DNA of 53,993 bases from IMG/VR virus record IMGVR_UViG_3300014911_000008, positions 1-53,993 of that record; one strand, given 5' to 3'. The DNA is from a virus. Shown here in pieces: positions 41,480 through 48,713 of the stretch. The translations under genes were made by a program, and so were the position numbers. The notes beneath the pieces were generated by a model. It was given only the letters and a program-made list of their open reading frames with translations, was not told the DNA's origin and searched no databases. Position 1 is the stretch's first letter, and the number at the start of each line of letters is the position of its first letter.

Positions 41480-41887
41480 TCACCACGTAGGCATGCCTTT
41501 CTGTCGCATCCACTCTTCGCTAACGCGTCTGATGACTTCGTTCTCGGGTAGCCGCTCAGCATTTTCAATGAGTGCTCTACGAATTGCCTCCTTCAGGGTC
41601 GTCGACGTCATGACTATCGAATGATAGTCTATTTCGGTCTCCTCCTTCTTCAGTGCTCTCTGAACGTGATGCTCGCAGACGTTACGTCCGGCAATGAAAT
41701 ACTTGGCCTTACGGTCGCAGAACTCACATTTGAGAGTTTCGGGTACTCTTACGGGTCTGATCTCCTCGACGTCGAGCTTCTGTGGTTGCTTGTCCTTTGT
41801 AAAGTAGCGTTTGCATCTCGGACAGCTAACCGGCTCATCGACGCGAGGCGTCCATTCGTGGCCGCAGAAAGGACACTTATACTTCAC
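41480..41887 (-). CDS. protein with two zinc sites
   Basis: 135 residues, GTG start. First site CPFCGHEW plus SCPRCKRYF, second site KCEFCDRKA plus VCEHH, then a helical C-terminal half (TLKEAIRRALIENAERL). Looks like a double treble-clef/ribbon protein. Function unknown. Confidence 0.6.
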   Translation of the reverse strand: MKYKCPFCGHEWTPRVDEPVSCPRCKRYFTKDKQPQKLDVEEIRPVRVPETLKCEFCDRKAKYFIAGRNVCEHHVQRALKKEETEIDYHSIVMTSTTLKEAIRRALIENAERLPENEVIRRVSEEWMRQKGMPTW

Positions 41888-41891
41888 GATC

Positions 41892-42071
41892 TCACTCCCC
41901 TAGAATCTGGCCGAGAAGGTTGGCCAATTCGACTTTCCCGGACTGAACGTACTGTTCGCGCAGCTCACGGATACGTGCCTTCCACTGTTTGAAGGCGAGG
42001 CAGTAGCCACGCCAGTCGAAGGACTCGCGAAAGAACTCTGCATCAGTCGGATGCGGTACTCTCAGACTCAT
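41892..42071 (-). CDS. small hypothetical protein
   Basis: 59 residues from ATG 42071 with GAGGTG 7 nt upstream. FFRESFDWRGYCLAFKQWKARI, then a Leu-rich helix (VELANLLGQILGE). Fits exactly between its neighbours in the operon. Confidence 0.6.
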   Translation of the reverse strand: MSLRVPHPTDAEFFRESFDWRGYCLAFKQWKARIRELREQYVQSGKVELANLLGQILGE

Positions 42072-42219
42072 CAGATGACACCTCTCGAACTACACGGGGC
42101 ATAGCTTGAATGGACGAAACGATGATGCTTGCCGCAATGTAAAGAGCAAAGCCGAATAGTGACAGGGCAACCTTGACCTTTTTGAGCGTAAGCTTCACTT
42201 CTCCGAAAGCCTTTCGCAT
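42043..42219 (-). CDS. single-pass membrane protein
   Basis: 58 residues from ATG 42219, 6 nt after GGAGGTG. One membrane helix (VALSLFGFALYIAASIIVS) between a basic N-terminus and an acidic/Ser C-terminus. Function unknown. Confidence 0.55.
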   Translation of the reverse strand: MRKAFGEVKLTLKKVKVALSLFGFALYIAASIIVSSIQAMPRVVREVSSDESESTASD

Positions 42220-42231
42220 ACTATCCACCTC

Positions 42232-42429
42232 CTATAGCCACCATGTAAGCAGCATCCACACTAGCACTGCTCCTTGAATGATTGCCGCAAGGAGACTCGT
42301 CACAGCTTCCTCCTTCCAGGACTTTCTCAGGTCTCTCTCAGTCACGATTCTGAACAGAGTATTTGTAACGTTCAGGCTGACACCTGCAATAAACCAGCCT
42401 GTGAGGAAGATTTCCAAAGGCGACACCAT
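42232..42429 (-). CDS. two-helix membrane protein, paralogue 1
   Basis: 65 residues; ATG 42429, or GTG 42426 with better spacing. Two membrane segments with LEIFLTGWFIAG at the start and LLAAIIQGAVLVWMLLTWWL at the end, around a charged loop. Clearly related to the protein at 42708-42899 (shared FLTGWF and TWWL ends). Confidence 0.6.
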   Translation of the reverse strand: MVSPLEIFLTGWFIAGVSLNVTNTLFRIVTERDLRKSWKEEAVTSLLAAIIQGAVLVWMLLTWWL

Positions 42430-42430
42430 C

Positions 42431-42613
42431 TCACCTCCATCTAAATGTTATTCGTTCAAGCTTCTCATAGAAGTTCTGAGCTTCTCGGAGTGCAGCCTGA
42501 TTACCTTGTTGACGTAGAGCACGCAAGGCTATGCCCAGCAGCAGAACCAGCTGCAGACTTTCTTCGCCTTCGAATGTCACGTGCAGGTTTCGTCCGTCAG
42601 AGTAACCTCGCAT
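42431..42613 (-). CDS. hypothetical protein
   Basis: 60 residues from ATG 42613. Strand pair (NLHVTFEGEE) then helices (LQLVLLLGIALRALRQQG, EAQNFYEKLERI). Lies between the Cys-rich and membrane genes. No family recognised. Confidence 0.55.
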   Translation of the reverse strand: MRGYSDGRNLHVTFEGEESLQLVLLLGIALRALRQQGNQAALREAQNFYEKLERITFRWR

Positions 42614-42711
42614 GTACACTCACCTTCGAACGGACATACATATGGACAGTGTCTACAAGCCTCAGGATGCACGAAGCACTTCAGAGCAGGACACCACTTT
42701 ACGGACATCAT
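42577..42711 (-). CDS. Cys-rich mini-protein
   Basis: 44 residues from ATG 42711 (ATGA overlap with the membrane paralogue). Eight cysteines (WCPALKC, ACRHCPYVCPF, ECTCE and a terminal TC). Resembles the C-terminal Cys segment of the protein at 45953-46300. Probable zinc or iron-sulfur binding. Confidence 0.55.
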   Translation of the reverse strand: MMSVKWCPALKCFVHPEACRHCPYVCPFEGECTCEVTLTDETCT

Positions 42712-42899
42712 AACCACCATGTAACGACGATCCATGCGAGGATGATGCCGTGGAATACGGCTGACACGAGATCGTAAAGGAAGTCTGACCTCCATGAGGG
42801 GTCGAAGTCTCTTTTGGTGAACTTTTGAAGTGCGGATACTGCGTGAAGTGCAGTGGCGCTTGCAAACCAGCCTGTGAGAAACGGCTCAAGGAGAAGCAT
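42708..42899 (-). CDS. two-helix membrane protein, paralogue 2
   Basis: 63 residues from ATG 42899, 6 nt after GGAGGTG. LLEPFLTGWFASATALHAV and FHGIILAWIVVTWWL align with paralogue 1; the loop RDFDPSWRSDF matches RDLRKSWKEE there. Duplicated gene. Confidence 0.6.
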   Translation of the reverse strand: MLLLEPFLTGWFASATALHAVSALQKFTKRDFDPSWRSDFLYDLVSAVFHGIILAWIVVTWWL

Positions 42900-43101
42900 C
42901 GCGTTCACCTCCTACAACACGTGCCTTGTAGGGATCGATTCCTGCGTCACGGAGAGCTTCGACAACTGCACAGTAAATGCAGTCGCCTGCATTACGCCAT
43001 TCGATGACTGGCCTCTCAGACCAGCTAGACGGACGCCTTTCGATGGCGTCACGCAGAATCATCCTCCAGTCAAGCCGAGCTAACAATTCTATCAGGCGCA
43101 T
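42886..43101 (-). CDS. hypothetical protein
   Basis: 71 residues, ATG overlapping the end of the epimerase gene. Helical start (LIELLARLDWRMILRDAIERR), then a Cys pair (GDCIYCAVVEALRDAG). Function unknown. Confidence 0.5.
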   Translation of the reverse strand: MRLIELLARLDWRMILRDAIERRPSSWSERPVIEWRNAGDCIYCAVVEALRDAGIDPYKARVVGGERDASP

Positions 43102-43874
43102 TCAAACACCTCGGAGAGGAGTCTCATAACACCGTCTTTTACGGAAGTTGACCAGGAGAATGATGGCTTAGGAGTCGTCACGCTATACTCAAAACGAGAC
43201 AGATGATACTTATATTTCAGGTCAAGATTCGGATGACGCAGACAAAAATTGCGGAAGATGTTCAGGATGTCGTTAACCGACGTTTGAACTCCTGTGCAGA
43301 TGAAGGCTTCTTGAAGGTCGGACTGCGCGAACCGAATGATGTTCCTGCAGGCGTCATCTACATGAATGAAATCTCTTGTTTGGTTACCGTTACCGTAGAC
43401 GTGTAGGACACCGCCTCGCTTGAGTGTCTTGACCCAACGTGCGATTAGATCGTCCTTCAGACGAAGGTAGTTGCTGCCGCCGTAGACGTGTGACAGGTAG
43501 AAGACGCGACCGTTGAGTTGTTTCACGACACGTGATGCGGCTCTTTTCAGGCAGCCGAAGAGGGTGGAGGGTGGATCGAACGAACTGGCAAACAGCAAAT
43601 CGATGCCGTGGACGTTGCAGATCTCTGCGATCTGAGCTGTAGCATAAAGGTTGGTGCGTAAAGAGGTTTCGATTTGCGCACAAGTGTCAGATGCGGAGAC
43701 AGCTGCAAGATGAATGACCATGTCGACGTTGGAGATGGCCTGCTCGATGCTGTCGAAGTCGGTGATGTCGTGGCCAGATTTGATGTCGTAGCTGATGAAC
43801 TCCCAAGAAGCAGGGAAGAAGCGTCTGAGGTTGCTGCCGATGTAGCCTTCGCCACCTGTAACAAGGACCCTCAT
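43092..43874 (-). CDS. NAD-dependent epimerase/dehydratase family protein
   Basis: 260 residues, ATG after GAGGTA. Extended SDR: TGGEGYIGSN (GxxGxxG) at 6-15, Asp near 30, VIHLAAVSA, and the sugar-binding half with GNGNQTRDFIHVDDACRNI. The catalytic YxxxK is replaced by Phe106-x3-Lys110 (LFGCLK), so chemistry at the ring hydroxyl may be altered or lost. Expected substrate is a nucleotide sugar; with the glycosyltransferase at 21713 this could supply a virion glycan. First gene after promoter P2. Confidence 0.75.
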   Translation of the reverse strand: MRVLVTGGEGYIGSNLRRFFPASWEFISYDIKSGHDITDFDSIEQAISNVDMVIHLAAVSASDTCAQIETSLRTNLYATAQIAEICNVHGIDLLFASSFDPPSTLFGCLKRAASRVVKQLNGRVFYLSHVYGGSNYLRLKDDLIARWVKTLKRGGVLHVYGNGNQTRDFIHVDDACRNIIRFAQSDLQEAFICTGVQTSVNDILNIFRNFCLRHPNLDLKYKYHLSRFEYSVTTPKPSFSWSTSVKDGVMRLLSEVFECA

Positions 43875-43940
43875 GTTCTGGTACCTCGGAACTTAGGGTT
43901 CTACAAGAATACTGTCTTCATCATCATCAACTGTTCGGTT

Positions 43941-43971
43941 AATTTAATCTCCGAACATCTATTTAAATGTT
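43941..43971 (-). promoter_or_regulatory. archaeal promoter P2
   Basis: Minus strand CAAAACATTTAAATAG contains the TATA box; the stop codon of the 43959 gene lies inside it. GATTAAAT (43941-43948) begins 14 bases after CATTTA, exactly as in P1. The leader of about 65 nt leads to the epimerase gene. Confidence 0.6.
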
Positions 43972-44168
43972 TTGCTCTTGGAGCGCTTCACATAGCACAG
44001 CTCAAGGTAGACGCAGATGCCCTGCTCAACGAGGTGTATCTGATCACTGCCGACCTCACGCTGAATTTCGCAGCTAGCTGCCACCTCGACATCGTCGATC
44101 GTGAAGCCGAGAGTCTTCGCATAGCGTGCCAACATGTTCAGTTTGCGTTCCACTTCCCTGAAGCTCAA
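43959..44168 (-). CDS. hypothetical protein
   Basis: 69 residues from TTG 44168, 6 nt after GGAGGTG; the upstream GTG is in the ribosome site. Helix (FREVERKLNMLARYAKTLG) then strands (TIDDVEVAASCEI, IHLVEQGICVYLELCYVK). Its stop overlaps the P2 TATA box. Confidence 0.55.
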   Translation of the reverse strand: MSFREVERKLNMLARYAKTLGFTIDDVEVAASCEIQREVGSDQIHLVEQGICVYLELCYVKRSKSKTFK

Positions 44169-44180
44169 ACCGCTCACCTC

Positions 44181-44507
44181 CTAGCTTACGACAGTGAAGC
44201 CGTGCTTGTTAGCCTCATGCACGAGAGCTTCAAGTGCAGCAGCCCTAAAACCAGCATCTTCGAGATACTGATGAATCTGCTCGATTGCGGCATGCAACGC
44301 CACGTAAAGCGTTCCCACAGTCACATGCTTCTGATTTTTCACCTTAGACAATATCGGTACGGGTATGTATGCGAAAGCCACTACGCTGGCCAGAAGCCTA
44401 CCATGTGCCTTCTTGATGTCCTCGTCATACTTCTCTGCTTCCTTCAGCACCTTCTTGACCTCTTCCTGTTGCCTCATTACAGCCTTAAACCACTCCTTAG
44501 GATCCAT
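44181..44507 (-). CDS. hypothetical protein with hydrophobic centre
   Basis: 108 residues from ATG 44507, 6 nt after GGAGGTG. Charged helix (QQEEVKKVLKEAEKYDEDI), a hydrophobic stretch (LLASVVAFAYIPVPIL), then helices (LYVALHAAIEQIHQYLED). Possibly membrane associated. Confidence 0.55.
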   Translation of the reverse strand: MDPKEWFKAVMRQQEEVKKVLKEAEKYDEDIKKAHGRLLASVVAFAYIPVPILSKVKNQKHVTVGTLYVALHAAIEQIHQYLEDAGFRAAALEALVHEANKHGFTVVS

Positions 44508-45045
44508 CCACGTCACCTCCAAATAACTGTCGGACGGCTTCTTCGTTGTCCCAGACGTCATGCACGAGAATCAACGTTCGCTTCTCATTTACAACCTTGA
44601 TGGCTCGCACGACATCCGTCGTATCAACGGTCCATACGAGTAGCCCACTCTGGAATCCTTTGAAGCCACTCTCGACATCGAACTCGTATTCGACCTTCGG
44701 AACGTTGCCGTCCTGATCCATGTAGACCGTTGTCTTGATCTTTTCGAGGCAGACATCGAGCTCAAATTCCTCGACTCGAACGAGATCATGCCATGGCTTA
44801 CTACGATACATGCGGAGGAACTTCCGTGCTAGGTGTCGTGACGAGAACGCACCGACAATGTGGTAGTCTGAGTAGACGCCTTCTGTCACCAGCACGACGA
44901 AGGGACGGCTTCCATCGACGAACCATGCATTGCATTCCTCGCAGTGGTAGTGCCCACTCAACAACTTCTTGGCCTTCGCTCCGCAGTACGGACAGTGAAC
45001 GTCTTGGACTCCGTCTGGATTGTATCGACCCGTGATTACCTTCAT
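44497..45045 (-). CDS. zinc-ribbon protein with beta C-terminal domain
   Basis: 182 residues from ATG 45045, 5 nt after GGAGGTG. N-terminal ribbon (HCPYCGAKAKKL, YHCEECNAWF), then beta segments (PFVVLVTEGVYSDYHIVGAF, VEEFELDVCLEKIKTTVYM, LLVWTVDTTDVVRAIKVV). Function unknown. Confidence 0.6.
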   Translation of the reverse strand: MKVITGRYNPDGVQDVHCPYCGAKAKKLLSGHYHCEECNAWFVDGSRPFVVLVTEGVYSDYHIVGAFSSRHLARKFLRMYRSKPWHDLVRVEEFELDVCLEKIKTTVYMDQDGNVPKVEYEFDVESGFKGFQSGLLVWTVDTTDVVRAIKVVNEKRTLILVHDVWDNEEAVRQLFGGDVDGS

Positions 45046-45049
45046 TGCG

Positions 45050-45676
45050 TCACCTCCTAGGCTCATACCTTGGACATTTTGCTGACCTTGCTAGCCTCTT
45101 CGGAATCCACTTCTGCCACTTCCCGCCATAGAAACAGCCAATGTGCGGTCCTCGCCTTTGACTCCAACGACACGTCAGGCAGCATTCCGCCGTCATTGCT
45201 AGACCTGTCGATAGTGGACGCCTATACGACGCATAGACGGGCTCTTGTCCGTGCGCTTCGCACCACATTTCGTATGCCTTACGCGACAACGAATCGGCAA
45301 GCTCATTCCGCTCACGCGGAATCCACGTCCACGTGATGTTCTCGAACTCTTGCGCTAGTGCAGCAGCTCTCTCGTACATCGAATAGTACAGCCCGCTACG
45401 TGCTTGCCATCGACCAGACATTATGTTGACCAGTAGCTGACTGTCACTGTAGACGACGATCTCAGTTCGTTGCAGCCCTAGTCCTCGTAGCAGCTCGAGT
45501 GCCTTGACTGCCGCTGCAAACTCCGCAACATTATTGCTCATGTCCTTACCCGAGCCGACAACACCATATGATGTCATTATCTGCTTGCCGTCCTGGAAGA
45601 TAGCAACACCAAAACAAGCAGTTCCACCAGGATTGATAGGTTCACATAATCCATCGACATAAACCTCGATTTTCAC
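45050..45676 (-). CDS. rnhA: ribonuclease HI-like protein with C-terminal Cys region
   Basis: 208 residues from GTG 45676 after GGAGGGA. RNase HI order: VYVDGLCEPINPGG (first Asp), NNVAEFAAAVKALE (Glu), VVYSDSQLLVNIM (second Asp) and RERNELADSLSRKA (final Asp). The C-terminal 50 residues add ECCLTCRW and other cysteines (CFYGGKWQKW, KCPRYEP), a Cys-rich tail also seen in other proteins here. Degrades RNA in hybrids, for example replication primers. Confidence 0.85.
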   Translation of the reverse strand: MKIEVYVDGLCEPINPGGTACFGVAIFQDGKQIMTSYGVVGSGKDMSNNVAEFAAAVKALELLRGLGLQRTEIVVYSDSQLLVNIMSGRWQARSGLYYSMYERAAALAQEFENITWTWIPRERNELADSLSRKAYEMWCEAHGQEPVYASYRRPLSTGLAMTAECCLTCRWSQRRGPHIGCFYGGKWQKWIPKRLARSAKCPRYEPRR

Positions 45677-45828
45677 GTCTCTCCCTCCATAATGACTATC
45701 AGAGCCGACCTTCCACATTTGTTACAGTAAACGTCTGCAACACGTCGCCTGATCAGCTTGTCGTAGTATACGTGATAGGTTAGCTCTTCGTCAGGTGCTC
45801 CACAGAATGGACAGTACAGTCTAGTCAT
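45673..45828 (-). CDS. zinc-ribbon mini-protein
   Basis: 51 residues from ATG 45828, 6 nt after GGAGGT. YCPFCGAPDEEL and VYCNKCGRSA form the ribbon. Overlaps the RNase H start by 4 nt. Confidence 0.6.
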   Translation of the reverse strand: MTRLYCPFCGAPDEELTYHVYYDKLIRRRVADVYCNKCGRSALIVIMEGET

Positions 45829-45830
45829 CG

Positions 45831-45947
45831 TCATACCTCCTTGTCTGTGCAGAAGGTGAAGTCGAACGCCCACCGAATGTGCTTGCAGCACAATACTGGG
45901 CATCGTAGCCGACGTTTCCGTTTGACATCTGGACCTGCAACATACAC
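45831..45947 (-). CDS. Cys-rich small protein
   Basis: 38 residues from GTG 45947. Basic start (VKRKRRLRCPVLCCKH) and a late Cys. The ribosome site and start of the next gene overlap its end. Resembles the Cys-rich mini-proteins nearby but is supported only by position and frame. Confidence 0.4.
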   Translation of the reverse strand: MYVAGPDVKRKRRLRCPVLCCKHIRWAFDFTFCTDKEV

Positions 45948-45952
45948 ATCCC

Positions 45953-46300
45953 TCAATACGTGCAGTAGCCGTCATCATAATGAGGACATGTCTCGCACCG
46001 ACTACTGTCGACAAAGCCGCCAACTATCGGACACCACCTCAGCTCTGAGAAGCCGTGCACCTCATAAGTGGTGCCTGGTTGCTGCCAGCTATAGATCACC
46101 TGTCGAGCTGCTTTCTGCCGCTTCGCTTTCTGTAGTTCTCGATATGCGTCGATTAATTTGCTAAGCTCGACAAGCTCACCGTCGACCTCTACGAGCACAG
46201 AACTGGGCTTGGTACGCAATCCGTCCTTTGCATCGAAGTAAATCTCTGTGTGAGTTGCACGAATGATGATGTCTAAAGGTGCAACGTCACTCAGACCCAT
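45953..46300 (-). CDS. hypothetical protein with C-terminal Cys motif
   Basis: 115 residues, ATG start. N-terminal strands (LDIIIRATHTEIYFDAK, SSVLVEVDGELVEL), helix (LIDAYRELQKAKRQKAARQ), then RWCPIVGGFVDSSRCETCPHY with a final C. The Cys tail resembles that of the 42577-42711 mini-protein. Confidence 0.55.
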   Translation of the reverse strand: MGLSDVAPLDIIIRATHTEIYFDAKDGLRTKPSSVLVEVDGELVELSKLIDAYRELQKAKRQKAARQVIYSWQQPGTTYEVHGFSELRWCPIVGGFVDSSRCETCPHYDDGYCTY

Positions 46301-46496
46301 TTGTCTCTTCCTCCACTATTCGTAATCGGCCGGAGCGGTAAAGGCTCCAAAGCTCTGCTTGTATCTCGTCGTTCACTCTGACTTCCAGACGCTTCAGTGC
46401 CCGCTCGATAGGATAACACCCGATAGGGTCGTCTGCGATTAACAGCTTTATCTCGTCAATCTTCTCCTTAATTTGCTCAAGTTGCTTCAGGTTCAT
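46287..46496 (-). CDS. hypothetical helical protein
   Basis: 69 residues from ATG 46496, 6 nt after GGAGGTG. Helices (LKQLEQIKEKIDEIKLLIADD, IERALKRLEVRVNDEIQAEL). The kissing-loop RNA element lies immediately upstream of the ribosome site, so its translation may be controlled by that structure. Confidence 0.6.
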   Translation of the reverse strand: MNLKQLEQIKEKIDEIKLLIADDPIGCYPIERALKRLEVRVNDEIQAELWSLYRSGRLRIVEEETNGSE

Positions 46497-46515
46497 GCAT
46501 CTCACCTCCAGTTTC

Positions 46516-46615
46516 GGGGCCGATGAGTCCTATCCTCCTGCCCGTCTGCCAGGAGGAAGAGCGGTTTAGCTGCAAAGTGACGGGTCGCTGTGCTCTTCTC
46601 GGACTCATCGGCTCT
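46516..46615 (-). ncRNA. structured RNA with kissing-loop pseudoknot
   Basis: On the minus-strand transcript: P1 GCCGATGAGTCC/GGACTCATCGGC (46612-46601 with 46530-46519, 12 bp, extendable by wobble pairs), enclosing P2 GAAGAGC/GCTCTTC (46598-46592 with 46562-46556) and P3 CTCCTG/CAGGAG (46555-46550 with 46540-46535). The P2 loop carries CCCGTC (46584-46579) and the P3 loop carries GACGGG (46546-46541), fully complementary. It ends about 7-10 nt before the ribosome site of the 46496 gene. Looks like a riboswitch or protein-binding leader. Confidence 0.65.
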
Positions 46616-46775
46616 CCCGCTTACCATTCAAAAGTGCATTCGCACTTAGAAACTTACGACTTAGAGTAGCGATCACTTCTCCGCCGTAGACCAAGACAAC
46701 CTTATTGACGCCTGTCTTAAAGCACTCTTCTACGTCGAGTACGATTCGATCAGGCATTCTCTTAACAATCTCCAC
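46605..46775 (-). CDS. small hypothetical protein
   Basis: 56 residues from GTG 46775 with GGGGTGA upstream. EIVKRMPDRIVLDVEE, then VNKVVLVYGGEVIATLSRKF. Its stop lies inside the outer stem of the kissing-loop element. Confidence 0.5.
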   Translation of the reverse strand: MEIVKRMPDRIVLDVEECFKTGVNKVVLVYGGEVIATLSRKFLSANALLNGKRESR

Positions 46776-46788
46776 GGTCACTCACCCC

Positions 46789-47025
46789 TTACCATCCACT
46801 CCAACCACAATTCGGGCAGACAAGATAGACACCGCCTAACGGGTCCTCTTTGAGCGTGCTACCGCAGATGGGACACAGCTCACCGCTGTGTTCGGGCCAC
46901 TCGTCGAGAGGCATCATTTCCAGCAACCGTCTTATGTTCTCGTTCATCTTACGCCTCCTCCACGCCCTATACAGCCAATCAACAAGTGTGAACAGTGCAA
47001 AGTTAACGATGACGGCTACTAGCAC
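46789..47025 (-). CDS. membrane-anchored zinc-ribbon protein
   Basis: 78 residues, GTG start. Membrane segment at the N-terminus (VAVIVNFALFTLVDWLY), basic stop-transfer (RAWRRRK), and a C-terminal ribbon (ELCPICGSTL, LVCPNCGW). Confidence 0.6.
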   Translation of the reverse strand: MLVAVIVNFALFTLVDWLYRAWRRRKMNENIRRLLEMMPLDEWPEHSGELCPICGSTLKEDPLGGVYLVCPNCGWSGW

Positions 47026-47282
47026 TTGAACTCGACCCGCTCGACTTGCTTTCGTATCAGCTCTTTGAGCTGCTCGATGCCTTCGATGTCTGTCGAGTCA
47101 CACTTTGCACAACGTATCTCGTCATAGACGACTTTGCTATAGACACCTCCTGGATCGACATCGTCGAAATCCATTTCGGCATCTCCGTCTTTCACGTATA
47201 TGATATCATTCACGCAAAAGTCTTGATAGACGGTTCCACTGAGAATGAAGCTACGACTTCCGCACTTTCTGCATCGAATCAC
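47019..47282 (-). CDS. zinc-ribbon protein, paralogue 1
   Basis: 87 residues, GTG after GGAGGTG. MIRCRKCGSRSF and EIRCAKCDSTDIE flank an acidic insertion. Paralogue of the protein at 48076-48324, which shares both knuckles and the EQLKE helix. Confidence 0.65.
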   Translation of the reverse strand: MIRCRKCGSRSFILSGTVYQDFCVNDIIYVKDGDAEMDFDDVDPGGVYSKVVYDEIRCAKCDSTDIEGIEQLKELIRKQVERVEFKC

Positions 47283-47397
47283 ACTCGTCCACCTCCTTGA
47301 GCTGCAATCTCACATACGGCTCGCCTGCCAGCTTCGACAGAAAGATAATGTAGCGTCCTTTCTTGATGATGATTCCACCACCGAAGATACGTTGCAC
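47251..47397 (-). CDS. small hypothetical protein
   Basis: 48 residues from GTG 47397 with GAGGTG 6 nt upstream. Strands FGGGIIIKKGRYIIFLSKLAG and YVRLQLKEV. Overlaps the next gene's start by 32 nt. Confidence 0.5.
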   Translation of the reverse strand: MQRIFGGGIIIKKGRYIIFLSKLAGEPYVRLQLKEVDECDSMQKVRKS

Positions 47398-47402
47398 AGC
47401 TG

Positions 47403-47549
47403 TCACCTCGGAAATAGAAGCACGGCTTCTCCTGCGTAGTCTCTGTAGATAAACTTACCATGAAAAGGGCATCTCCAAACTTCTTCGTAGGGTTGTCCTC
47501 CGAGACGCTTCACCAGCTTGAGTTGCCTGCCACATAACGGGCAGAACAC
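47403..47549 (-). CDS. zinc-knuckle mini-protein
   Basis: 48 residues from GTG 47549, 6 nt after GGAGGTG; the longer frame upstream overlaps the preceding gene. FCPLCGRQLKL and RCPFHGKF make a CxxC...CxxH site. Confidence 0.55.
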   Translation of the reverse strand: MFCPLCGRQLKLVKRLGGQPYEEVWRCPFHGKFIYRDYAGEAVLLFPR

Positions 47550-47550
47550 G

Positions 47551-47838
47551 TCAGACACCTCCCGTGATCTTCTTGCGGATGTACTCGAGACGACACTTCT
47601 GACTGCAGAACGCGTGGTTCTGCGTGAACACGCTAGGTGGCTCAACAAGTGGCTTGCCGCAGTTCCCACACCGGTGCATGTGAAGTGCACGCATGTAGGC
47701 CTCGCACTGCGTAACAGGCGGCCTAATACGTCGATTTCTATGTGCCAGACAATGCTCGGTTACTCGAATGACTTTGCCGTAGCGATTCGTCTCGTAGACG
47801 CGATAGCAGTAAATGCACGACGGACACAGATGCGTCAT
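47551..47838 (-). CDS. zinc-finger protein
   Basis: 95 residues, ATG start. LCPSCIYCYRV, a middle Cys/His stretch (EHCLAHRN, TQCEAY) and CGNCGKPL followed by FCSQKCRLEYI, the last like a small MYND/treble-clef knuckle. Function unknown. Confidence 0.6.
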   Translation of the reverse strand: MTHLCPSCIYCYRVYETNRYGKVIRVTEHCLAHRNRRIRPPVTQCEAYMRALHMHRCGNCGKPLVEPPSVFTQNHAFCSQKCRLEYIRKKITGGV

Positions 47839-48083
47839 TTCTTCTCCTCCACAAGGTACTCCTCGAGACCGAGCTCCTTGATGACCTCGACGATTTCGCT
47901 TTCGGAGATTTCACCGAGCTGAAGTACATCTCCTGCAAAGTCGCAGGCTTTCTCCGCTGCCCTCTTTATCTGCTTTGGATCGAAGACTATTTCGGGCTCA
48001 CCTGAGACAATTTTGGACGTAAGTGCGAGTGTTGATGCACACGCACCCAAAACAAATGCAATTTTCAGTTTTCGCTCACTCAC
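47835..48083 (-). CDS. small protein with N-terminal hydrophobic segment
   Basis: 82 residues from GTG 48083, 7 nt after GGAGGTG. Residues about 5-22 (LKIAFVLGACASTLALTS) are a membrane or signal segment; the remainder is acidic helical (QIKRAAEKACDFAGDVLQL, EIVEVIKELGLEEYL). Confidence 0.55.
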   Translation of the reverse strand: MSERKLKIAFVLGACASTLALTSKIVSGEPEIVFDPKQIKRAAEKACDFAGDVLQLGEISESEIVEVIKELGLEEYLVEEKK

Positions 48084-48324
48084 GGAACTCCACCTCCACG
48101 TTAAACCAGTTACGAAGGTACTCCTTAAGCTGTTCGAGATCCTCGATGTCGCTGCTACCGCACTTAGCACAGACAATTCTGTCGTAGACGAGCTTACACT
48201 TGCACTTATCGGTGAACGAACCCAAGTAGATGTGTTCATCGAACTCGTCGACTACTGGCGACTCTGCGATGTACCGTCCGAATAGTTTCAGGGTCGTGCA
48301 ACCACACTTTCGACAACGGATCAT
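48076..48324 (-). CDS. zinc-ribbon protein, paralogue 2
   Basis: 82 residues, ATG start. MIRCRKCGCTTLKL and IVCAKCGSSDIEDLEQLKEYL match paralogue 1 at 47019-47282; an extra CKC lies between. Evidence of local duplication. Confidence 0.65.
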   Translation of the reverse strand: MIRCRKCGCTTLKLFGRYIAESPVVDEFDEHIYLGSFTDKCKCKLVYDRIVCAKCGSSDIEDLEQLKEYLRNWFNVEVEFRE

Positions 48325-48350
48325 GTGTCCGACTCCTCCACGAGCGCTTT

Positions 48351-48713
48351 CTAAAAGCAGACCTCTTTCGGCTTCGACCAGCCGCTGTCTCGGTAAAATA
48401 TGCGCGACATGAGATAGCCTGAGTCAGCCTGCAATATTAGTTTCGCCCACTGCTCTTTGTGCTTGCCACAGTTGCACATAACGACTCCGTCAGGAGGAAT
48501 CTCCAATATCACACACGGATAGTTATCATGGTCATGACATGGTCTACGAATCCTGTAGTGGAGCTCGATGCGCAGTGTGCCGTCACGCTTCTTGAATATC
48601 GTGATGCCATAGTCGTCATGCGCTAAAGATAAGACGCCTCCAGTCTCGGTAATGGTACCGAACTCTGTATCGACTTTATCGATTACGCATCTTACCTTGA
48701 CTGTAGTTTTCAC
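48351..48713 (-). CDS. hypothetical beta protein
   Basis: 120 residues, GTG 6 nt after GGAGGTG. Beta-rich (VKVRCVIDKVDTEFGTI, GITIFKKRDGTLRIELHYRI) with a Cys/His set (RPCHDHDNYPC, VMCNCGKH). Function unknown. Confidence 0.55.
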   Translation of the reverse strand: MKTTVKVRCVIDKVDTEFGTITETGGVLSLAHDDYGITIFKKRDGTLRIELHYRIRRPCHDHDNYPCVILEIPPDGVVMCNCGKHKEQWAKLILQADSGYLMSRIFYRDSGWSKPKEVCF

